Source: Streptantibioticus ferralitis (GTDB lineage Bacteria; Actinomycetota; Actinomycetes; Streptomycetales; Streptomycetaceae). From it: DNA of 64,000 nt. This document shows positions 57,898-64,000 of the stretch, piece after piece. The notes beneath the pieces are model-generated. The model worked only from the letters and a program-made list of their open reading frames with translations, was not told the origin of the DNA and did no database searches. The DNA lies in the NCBI RefSeq assembly GCF_029223525.1, contig NZ_JARHTQ010000002.1:549013-613012 (forward strand), given 5' to 3'. The position numbers and the translations under genes are program-made. Position 1 is the stretch's first letter. Every line of letters starts with the position of its first letter.

Positions 57898-60243
57898 ATG
57901 TCATCCACCTCTGTCGACGCGCGCGTCGCCACCACCGACCGGTCGGACACAAGGCCCCTGAAGGATGCGGGGCATCACGTTCCGCACCGCTGGTGGGTGC
58001 TGGCCGTCATCGGCCTCGCCCAGCTGATGGTGGTGCTGGACGCGACCATCGTGAACATCGCCCTGCCGTCCGCACAGCGGGACCTGGGCTTCTCCAACGA
58101 CGGTCGGCAGTGGATCGTCACCGGGTACGCGCTCGCCTTCGGCAGCCTGCTACTGCTCGGCGGCCGCCTGGCCGACCTGCTCGGCCGCCGGACGACCTTC
58201 CTGATCGGCCTGGTCGGCTTCGGCGCGGCCTCCGCACTGGGCGGCGCGTCCAACGGTTTCGCCATGCTGGTGATCGCCCGTGCGCTGCAGGGCCTGTTCG
58301 GGGCGGTGCTGGCGCCGTCCGCGATGTCCCTGCTGACCACCACGTTCACCGACGTCAAGGAGCGGGCCAGGGCGTTCGGCATCTTCGGTGCGATCGCCGG
58401 TTCCGGCGGCGCCATAGGTCTGCTGCTCGGCGGTCTGCTCACCGAACACCTCAACTGGCGCTGGACCATGTACGTGAACGTCGTGATCGCCGTCTTCGCG
58501 GTGGTCGGCGCGATCGTCTTCGTCCGCCGTCAGTTGCCCGCCGAGCGGCCCAAGCTTGACATCCTGGGCGTCGCGCTGGTGGCCGCCGGGCTCTTCGGCC
58601 TGGTCTACGGCTTCTCCAACGCCGAGACACACAGCTGGGGCAACTGGATGTGCTGGGCGTTCCTGGCCGCCGGCGGGGTGCTGTTGGCGCTCTTCGTGCT
58701 CTGGGAGACCCGGGCCAGGCATCCCCTGCTGCCGCTACGCGTGTTGGGCGACCGGAACCGGGCGGGGGCCTATGTCAGCGTGTTCGTCTCCGGCGCGGGC
58801 ATGTTCGGCGTGTTCCTCTTCCTCACCTACTACCTTGAGGTGACGCTCGCGTACTCGCCGGTCAAGACGGGCCTGGCATTTCTGCCGATGGTCGGGGCCC
58901 TGATGGTCACCGCGCAGCTCTCCATCAACGTGCTGGTCCCGCGGATCGGCCCCAAGGCGGTCGTGCCGGTCGGTATGGGACTGGCGGCGGGCGGCATGGC
59001 CTGGCTCACCGAACTCGGCCTGCACAGTGGGTATGCCGCCCACATCCTTCCGCCGCTGCTGATGTTGGGCGTCGGCCTCGGCCTGGTGATGCCGCCGGCC
59101 ATGAGCCTCGCCACGCTCGGCGTCGCACCCGCCGACCAGGGCGTGGCATCGGCCATGGTCAACACCATGCAGCAAGTGGGTGGTTCGATCGGTACCGCGC
59201 TGTTCAACACCATCGCGGCCACCGCGGCGACCAACTACGCCAAGAGCCACCTGGGCATGGCGAACCTCGCCGCGCACGCCGGACTGCACAGCTACGCGGT
59301 CGCCTACTGGGCGGCGGCCGGGTTCTTCGCCGCCGGTCTGGTCATCTCGCTGCTGCTGTACCGGCGGGGCCGCCCGATGGCGCAGGTGGCGGCCCCCTCG
59401 GGGGCGGCGTCGGCGGCCAAGCCGGGAGCCGACCCCGTCCCCCCGCCGGTGACCGGGTCGGCCCTGTCCGACGAGTTGTCGGCGAGCCCCTTCACAGGCG
59501 TCCGGGGCCGGGTGCTCGGCGCCGGCGGTGTCCCGGTGCCGCGCACCGCGGTGACCCTGATCAGCCCGAGCGGTCGTCAGCTCGCACGTGCCATCGCCGC
59601 GGAGGACGGGCGCTACGCCGTGGACGCCCCGCAGAGCGGAAGCTATGTCCTGGTCGCCTCCGCCCCTGGCCACCAGCCGCAGGTCGCCACGATGGCCGTG
59701 GGATCCGCACCCGTCGACTTCGATCCCGTACTGGCCGGGATCGGGGGTCTGGCAGGGAGCGTCCGCGCCGCGGGCGCCCCGCTGCCCGGCGCGCTGGTCG
59801 TGGTCACCGACGAGCGCGGCGAGGTGGTCGGCTCAACCACCAGCGACGCCGACGGCGACTACCTACTGGCCGAACTGGTGCCAGGGGACTACACCCTGAC
59901 GGTCAATGCCCCCGGCCACCGGCCCTCGTCCGGTCCGGTACTCGTCGCGGGCGACGCACCCACCCGGTACGACGCCGAGCTGAGCTCCGCCGTCGCGATC
60001 CACGGAACGGTGCGCAACCGCGCCGGGGACCCGGTCGAGGACGCCCGGGTGTCCCTGCTGGACGCGACGGGAAGCGTGGTCGGGACGCACACCACCGGTA
60101 TCGACGGCGCCTACGCCTTCGCCGATCTGCCGGGCGAGCAGTACACACTGATCGCCACCGGCTACCCGCCGGTCACATCCCAGGTGACGGTCACCGGCAG
60201 CGGTCAGGAAGGCTTCGACCTCTCTCTGGGACACGGCGGCTGA
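57898..60243 (+). CDS. DHA2-type MFS exporter fused to three Ig-like repeats
   Basis: 781 aa. Residues about 25-500 are a 14-helix DHA2 drug-proton antiporter: motif in helix 1 QLMVVLDATIVNIALPSAQR, motif A GGRLADLLGRRTTFLIGLVG, motif C-like AIAGSGGAIGLLLGGLLTEH. Residues about 530-781 add three carboxypeptidase-regulatory-like/Ig domains (GVRGRVLGAGGVPVPRTAVT; GLAGSVRAAGAPLPGALVVV; AIHGTVRNRAGDPVEDARVS), each with the DGxYxxxxLxxGxY pattern. Strong SD GGAGGA. The tail is hydrophilic and about 250 residues; with 14 helices both ends are expected inside the cell, an odd place for such repeats. Likely exports an antibiotic-like compound under TetR control. Confidence 0.88.
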   Translation: MSSTSVDARVATTDRSDTRPLKDAGHHVPHRWWVLAVIGLAQLMVVLDATIVNIALPSAQRDLGFSNDGRQWIVTGYALAFGSLLLLGGRLADLLGRRTTFLIGLVGFGAASALGGASNGFAMLVIARALQGLFGAVLAPSAMSLLTTTFTDVKERARAFGIFGAIAGSGGAIGLLLGGLLTEHLNWRWTMYVNVVIAVFAVVGAIVFVRRQLPAERPKLDILGVALVAAGLFGLVYGFSNAETHSWGNWMCWAFLAAGGVLLALFVLWETRARHPLLPLRVLGDRNRAGAYVSVFVSGAGMFGVFLFLTYYLEVTLAYSPVKTGLAFLPMVGALMVTAQLSINVLVPRIGPKAVVPVGMGLAAGGMAWLTELGLHSGYAAHILPPLLMLGVGLGLVMPPAMSLATLGVAPADQGVASAMVNTMQQVGGSIGTALFNTIAATAATNYAKSHLGMANLAAHAGLHSYAVAYWAAAGFFAAGLVISLLLYRRGRPMAQVAAPSGAASAAKPGADPVPPPVTGSALSDELSASPFTGVRGRVLGAGGVPVPRTAVTLISPSGRQLARAIAAEDGRYAVDAPQSGSYVLVASAPGHQPQVATMAVGSAPVDFDPVLAGIGGLAGSVRAAGAPLPGALVVVTDERGEVVGSTTSDADGDYLLAELVPGDYTLTVNAPGHRPSSGPVLVAGDAPTRYDAELSSAVAIHGTVRNRAGDPVEDARVSLLDATGSVVGTHTTGIDGAYAFADLPGEQYTLIATGYPPVTSQVTVTGSGQEGFDLSLGHGG

Positions 60244-60279
60244 CCCGTCACGAGCCGTCCACCGCCGCCCGGTTCCCTA

Positions 60280-60892
60280 TCAGCGACCCGTGAGGGTGGC
60301 CGTCAGCAGGCGGGCGGCCAGGGGAGAAGGGGCGCCGAAGTCGTAGCTCATGTTGGACACCGAGTAGACCCCGCGGATGGACAGGTCACGAGTGGCGAAC
60401 ATGCCGTTGGCGTAGCCGTCGTCGTGGCCGGTCTTGCCCCGCAACAGGGTGCCGTCGGGCAGGGGGTGGACGTCAGCCCGGCACCGAAGCAGGCCGTCCT
60501 GTTGCGGGAGGTCCCGCCGACGAACGGGACCGGCTTGCCCGCGGTGTCCTCGGGCAGCGTGAACATCTCGTTCAGCTGCCCGGCGGGCAGCAGGCGGCCC
60601 TGGAACAGATCGCTGATGAAGTGGTCGAGGTCGGCCGGGGGGTGGAGCCCTTCCACAGTTGGCCAGGCTCGCCGATCCGGGCGATCGCGCCGGACGCCCC
60701 GTCGGTGGGCCGGGTCTCGATGGCGGCCTGCAGGGCGGCCGGGTTCAGCGCCGGGAAGGCGGTCGCCTGGGCAGGCGTGGTGCTGCCGTTCTCCGCGGCG
60801 AAGGCCTGTGCGCCGGTCCCAGCGGTCAGGCTGACCAGGGCGGTACCGGCCAGGCCCAGCGTGGCGATCCGGCGGACGAGCGGGCTCTTCAT
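60280..60892 (-). pseudogene. Serine hydrolase (beta-lactamase/DD-peptidase family), broken
   Basis: The start is intact: signal peptide MKSPLVRRIATLGLAGTALV ... AQAFAAENG, then ALQAAIETRPTDGASGAIAR. After GEPGQLWKGS the frame shifts and the next recognisable piece, DLDHFISDLFQGRLLPAGQL, belongs to the late part of the family. A further shift leads to the end: LPDGTLLRGKTGHDDGYANG, GVYSVSNMSYDFG. The middle, with the SxxK nucleophile and YxN, is deleted. So the gene has lost about 200 residues and suffered at least two frameshifts; no active product. Confidence 0.75.
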
Positions 60893-61197
60893 CCAATGCT
60901 CCGTCGGGTCGGCAGAGATCAGGGCTTGGTTACGTGATCATCCTGTTCACCCGCAGCCCAGCCAGGTATCCGGATCGACCAGGAGCCTTCCCCCATGCAC
61001 CCCTGACCCGCTATCAGGAAACACCTCGTTCGCAAGATGGAGGAGGTCGACCTCGCAGCGTTCCGCGGCGACGTGGAGGGGTGCTCCCCGGCGTCCGGTG
61101 CCGGGTACTCACCTGATCCAGTTCGGCGCGCGTGATCGGACCGGAGCTGGTCTGCTGGTGTCGGGGACCGTCGCGCCAGTACCCAGGAGAGCTTCAG
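60893..61197. other. 305-bp region upstream of the alcohol dehydrogenase
   Basis: No gene recognised. A short plus-strand stretch near 61030-61110 (RKMEEVDLAAFRGDVEGCSP) looks protein-like but has no start, family or continuation; possibly another relic. The dehydrogenase promoter must lie here. Confidence 0.35.
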
Positions 61198-62223
61198 ATG
61201 AGCACCTACCGAGTCGCGCAGGTGGCCGCCGCCGGCGGTCCGTTCGAGATCGTCGAGCGTGAGGTACTGGAGCCGGGCCCCGGCCACGTACGGATCGCCG
61301 TGGACGCTTGCGGGGTCTGCCACAGTGACTCCGCTTTCGTGAACGCAGCGTTCCCCGGCGTACGGTTTCCGGTGGTTCCCGGCCACGAGATCGCCGGGCG
61401 CATCGAGGCGCTCGGCGAAGGGGTGCAAGACCGCGGCTGGCAGGTGGGCAACCGGGTGACGGTGGGCTGGTTCGGCGGCAGCTGCGGCTACTGCACACCC
61501 TGCCGACAGGGCGACTTCATCGTGTGCGAGAACCTGAAGGTCCCCGGATGGGCGTACGACGGGGGTTTCGCCGAGGAGGTGATCGCACCCGCGGATGCCC
61601 TGGCCAGGATCCCCGACGCGCTGTCGGCGACCGATGCGGGGCCCATGGCCTGCGCGGGGGTGACCACGTACAACGGGCTGCGGCGCAGCTCCGCCCGGCC
61701 GGGCGATCTGGTCGCCGTCCTCGGCATCGGCGGCCTGGGCCACCTGGGCGTGCAGTACGCGGCCGCGATGGGCTTCGAGACCGTGGCCATCGCCCGCGGC
61801 GCGAGCAAGGCCGACTTCGCCAAGCAACTCGGCGCACACCACTACGTCGACAGCACAGCGGCCACCCCCGTCGCGGAGGCGCTGCAGTCGCTCGGCGGCG
61901 CCAAGGTCGTCCTGGCCACCGCCGCCAATTCCGACGCCATCACGGCGACCGTGGACGGGCTCTCCCACCGCGGCGAGCTGGTGGTCATCGGTGCGGTTCC
62001 CGAGCCGCTGGCGATCAACCCGACCTCGCTGCTGATGCGCGGCAGCATCGTCCGCGGCCACCTGTCCGGCACGGCGCAGGACGTGCAGGACACCATGGCG
62101 TTCAGTGCCCTGCACGGGATCCGCCCGATGACCGAGGTCGTGCCGCTGGACCAGGCGGATGCGGCGTACCAGAGGATGATGGCCGGTGCCGCACGCTTCC
62201 GGATGGTGCTGACCACCCGCTGA
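61198..62223 (+). CDS. Zinc-dependent alcohol dehydrogenase
   Basis: 341 aa MDR-superfamily enzyme. Catalytic zinc ligands in ACGVCHSDSAFV (Cys) and PVVPGHEIAGRIEALGEGV (His, Glu); structural-zinc cysteines in GSCGYCTPCRQGDFIVCENL; nucleotide fold VAVLGIGGLGHLGVQYAAAM; then QTMAF-type C-terminus (DTMAFSALHGIRPMTEVVPL). Resembles the AdhP/YahK-like group that oxidises alcohols or reduces aldehydes with NAD(P)H. SD AGGAGAG fixes the ATG. Stands alone. Confidence 0.93.
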   Translation: MSTYRVAQVAAAGGPFEIVEREVLEPGPGHVRIAVDACGVCHSDSAFVNAAFPGVRFPVVPGHEIAGRIEALGEGVQDRGWQVGNRVTVGWFGGSCGYCTPCRQGDFIVCENLKVPGWAYDGGFAEEVIAPADALARIPDALSATDAGPMACAGVTTYNGLRRSSARPGDLVAVLGIGGLGHLGVQYAAAMGFETVAIARGASKADFAKQLGAHHYVDSTAATPVAEALQSLGGAKVVLATAANSDAITATVDGLSHRGELVVIGAVPEPLAINPTSLLMRGSIVRGHLSGTAQDVQDTMAFSALHGIRPMTEVVPLDQADAAYQRMMAGAARFRMVLTTR

Positions 62224-62412
62224 CGTCGCACGTGCTTCTCTCGTGTGCGCGGCGCCAGACGACGGCGTCGCCGGAGTGGGCGATCACCTACTCCGCGGCC
62301 GCCTCCGGAGAGGTGCTGTCCGCGGCCCGCGCCCCGCTGTCCGGCGCAGCCACGCCGCTGCGGCGAATGCGGACTGAGAGATCATGTGCGGCTTCGGGTC
62401 CTGGTCCTCGCA

Positions 62413-62665
62413 TTAGGACAAGCCCATCGTGGTCATGTGGTCATGGATCGCATCGGCGTCAACCTGCTCCCCATCGACCGCTCGTCGGAGCCCTCGCACC
62501 GCCTCTGCGGTCGACAGTACGGGCCTGTCGTCGAACTCCCCGTCCGGCACACGTTCGAGCAGGGGGCGATGAGACCGTAAGGACCGCGAGCTGCCTGTCT
62601 GTTGGCAGAATCTCAGCCAACTCATCGACGGACCTGAGGAGGTCGGCGCACGTCGTATCCGTCAT
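62413..62665 (-). pseudogene. Small unidentified gene with a frameshift
   Basis: Minus strand: MTDTTCADLLRSVDELAEIL-PTDRQLAVL runs in one frame, then after a shift near 62580 a second frame carries LLERVPDGEFDDRPVLSTAE, AVRGLRRAVDGEQVDADAIH and ends DHMTTMGLS. Joined, they would give an acidic protein of about 80 residues with helical, antitoxin-like composition. I do not recognise the family. The shift and neighbouring relics suggest decay. Confidence 0.4.
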
Positions 62666-62935
62666 TGACCCTCGGCCTGACCCACTTCGAAGGACGAAGC
62701 TGGAACGGCTGGCACCACCACGTCACCCTCGTCTCGGCCGCCCACGCCTTCTGCACCCTGCAACGACTGACCCGAGCGCCCAAATACACGGCGTCAGCCT
62801 GAGCCTCTACCAAGTCCTCCGCGAGATACAGACGCTCCTCGCAATCTGAACCTGCGCCTGCCCACCCGCCATCAGGACATACCCACACCAAGGCCAACCT
62901 GGCCAAGCCCTACCAGTTGCCCCCACGAGTTGATT
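62655..62935 (+). mobile_element. Transposase C-terminal remnant (IS701/IS4-type)
   Basis: Plus strand reads LGLTHFEGRSWNGWHHHVTL-VSAAHAFCTLQRL, the conserved Y/H-(F)EGRSW-GWHHHVTL block of DDE transposases, then after a stop and shift SLSLYQVLREIQTLLA, and in a third frame LPTRHQDIPTPRPTWPSPT. These are successive pieces of the transposase end, each in a different frame. The rest of the gene and the left terminal repeat are not found, so only the tail survives. Confidence 0.65.
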
Positions 62936-62994
62936 CGTCCTGGTCACCACCTGGCCATACCTCGGCAGGCGCATGCTCCCGCGAATTGGGCCAG

Positions 62995-63423
62995 CTACTC
63001 GGCGAGGCCCGACACTGCGACCACCTTGTCGATCCGTACCCGGACGAGGAGTTCGCCGGGGACTGCGTTGCGGGCGCCGATCTCCTCGGCCCGGGCAGCG
63101 CCCATGTAGCGGGCCGCGATCCGGGTGGCCCACTTCCGGACCTGTGGCAGGTCCTCGCTGAGCTCCGCGCGGCCCTGCAGTACCGCGAACCCGTACGGCG
63201 GCCGCTCATCATCCACGCACAGGGCGACCCGGCCGTCCCGGGCGAGGTTGCAGCCCTTGACCGTGTTCTGACCGGTGTTGAACACCAGCTCATCGCCGTC
63301 GAGCAGAAACCAGATGGGCGCGACGTGCGGGCCGCCGTCCGCGCGAACGGTGGAGAGCTTGCCGGTCCGAGTGCCGGACATGACGAATGCGCGCCACTCG
63401 GCGTCGCTCATCTTCTGTGCCAT
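62995..63423 (-). CDS. PPOX-class F420-dependent oxidoreductase
   Basis: 142 aa split-barrel protein: MSDAEWRAFVMSGTRTGKLS, TVRADGGPHVAPIWFLLDGD, ELVFNTGQNTVKGCNLARDG, RVALCVDDERPPYGFAVLQG, ELLVRVRIDKVVAVSGLAE. Matches the F420-dependent pyridoxamine-oxidase-like family typical of actinomycetes and is more canonical than the copy at 39084. Intact, although surrounded by relics; promoter side faces the interrupted gene near 63.5-63.9 kb. Confidence 0.88.
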   Translation of the reverse strand: MAQKMSDAEWRAFVMSGTRTGKLSTVRADGGPHVAPIWFLLDGDELVFNTGQNTVKGCNLARDGRVALCVDDERPPYGFAVLQGRAELSEDLPQVRKWATRIAARYMGAARAEEIGARNAVPGELLVRVRIDKVVAVSGLAE

Positions 63424-63587
63424 GGCCGCATGCTGCCTGATGGAAGGCCGGGTGACGGCAACTGACGCGCGGACTGACCAGCCCCATTCAGCAAGGTTGA
63501 CGCAGGCGGCTCCAGCGCTCTGCAGGGGAGCGGCAAGCGCGCCGGGATGTCGGACGGTGCGACCGCGGGAGTGAGGCGGGAAGGCGG

Positions 63588-63887
63588 CTACTCGGAGGGC
63601 AGGGCCTCCAGGGCGCTGCCGAAGAGCAGACGCCCGGCCCAGCGCGTCGGCGCGTCGAACAGGGCAGGCAGGCACCGTACCCACAGGTCCTCGCGCCATA
63701 CGATCCACGACCCCGGCCCGTGCGAACGCACCTCGATTGTGGCCCAGCTCGTGACGACAGAACCTCGCTGGCGCGCATCCGCCACCCGTGGGGCAGTGCT
63801 GCTGAGATCAACGCATCGAGCCCAATTCTTGGCCCCCAGCCATCGGCGTAGGCGTCGCAGTGCGGCCTCGACTTGGAGTTCCCCCAC
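63588..63887 (-). pseudogene. Unknown gene apparently cut by an IS3-type insertion
   Basis: Open minus-strand frame of about 100 codons with coding-like composition (RRLRRWLGAKNWARCVDLSS, ATIEVRSHGPGSWIVWREDL, CLPALFDAPTRWAGRLLFGS). No family recognised. Its first available codon (GTG at 63887) abuts the presumed IS end at 63888, so the original N-terminus probably lies beyond the element, outside the window. Confidence 0.45.
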
Positions 63888-64000
63888 TGATCTGGACAGC
63901 CTGATACTGGGACGGATGAGTCCCGGAGGAAGCAGTCCAGGTAGTGAGTAGCAAGAGCAACATGAGCAAGCGGTACTCGGCGGAGTTCAAGCGTGATGCC
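63888..64000 (+). mobile_element. Left end of an IS3-family insertion sequence
   Basis: Begins TGATCTGGACAGCC, starting with the TGATC seen at ends of IS3-type elements, and leads in 74 bp to a transposase start. The rest, including the right terminal repeat, is outside the window. The boundary is inferred from the abrupt end of the neighbouring frame and the TG start. Confidence 0.6.
63962..64000 (+). CDS. IS3-family transposase OrfA, N-terminal 13 codons
   Basis: MSKRYSAEFKRDA is the standard start of the IS3-type OrfA helix-turn-helix protein (xxYSxEFKxxA). The gene continues past the window. OrfB is expected downstream by -1 frameshifting. Confidence 0.8.
   Translation, partial: MSKRYSAEFKRDA

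Overview
The window reads as a chromosomal segment of a Streptomyces-like actinomycete: GC is very high, third codon positions are nearly always G or C, GTG starts are common, many neighbouring genes are joined by 4-bp ATGA/GTGA overlaps, and the families are typical of the group (Fur plus membrane ferritin, cold-shock protein plus DEAD helicase, DUF3052, DasR-type operators, F420/deazaflavin-type reductases, P450 with its own ferredoxin). I see no rRNA, tRNA or CRISPR array.

Layout. 1-2156 (-): an A-T-transmembrane NRPS of the poly-amino-acid synthetase type, cut by the left edge. 2.6-6.0 kb: secreted GH30 glycosidase, then fur and a rubrerythrin-VIT1 metal transporter behind a perfect Fur-type palindrome. 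6.3-10.0 kb: small conserved membrane, zinc-ribbon, HicB-like and deazaflavin-reductase genes. 10.1-14.1 kb (-): ABC transporter pair, a 37-residue proline-rich peptide gene and a PIMT-type O-methyltransferase coupled by a GTGA overlap, which looks like a minimal aspartimide-type RiPP locus. 14.3-18.2 kb: RpiR regulator and EamA transporter, then csp and DEAD helicase.

18.3-33.4 kb (-): the centrepiece, a six-gene operon with almost no spacing: a 2294-aa ER-ER-KS-AT-ACP-KR synthase, a 1573-aa KS-AT-DH-PPTase synthase, a discrete ACP, an alpha/beta hydrolase, a GT-B glycosyltransferase and a SAM methyltransferase. The parts resemble polyunsaturated-fatty-acid (Pfa) and glycolipid synthases, reorganised so that two enoyl reductases and the phosphopantetheinyl transferase are built in. 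The set could make, release, glycosylate and methylate a long-chain lipid-like product.

34.7-43.3 kb: housekeeping-like and redox genes (DNA-binding protein ending in a 60-nt perfect palindrome, DUF3052, DUF2867, YbdK ligase, two SDRs, PPOX, argS, XRE regulator) and a tiny in-frame remnant of an AA10 LPMO that keeps two DasR-like operators. 43.6-46.4 kb: a C-A-T NRPS protein whose A domain lacks its C-terminal subdomain. 47.2-53.1 kb: orphan histidine kinase, ArsR-like pseudogene, and a ferredoxin/reductase/P450 operon facing a probably leaderless tetR.

53.9-64 kb is a decay zone: fragments of an aromatic prenyltransferase, a secreted-protein C-terminus, a serine hydrolase and a transposase lie between intact FUSC, TetR, MFS (with three Ig-like repeats), ADH and PPOX genes. 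The window ends inside an IS3-type element that appears to have landed in a gene.
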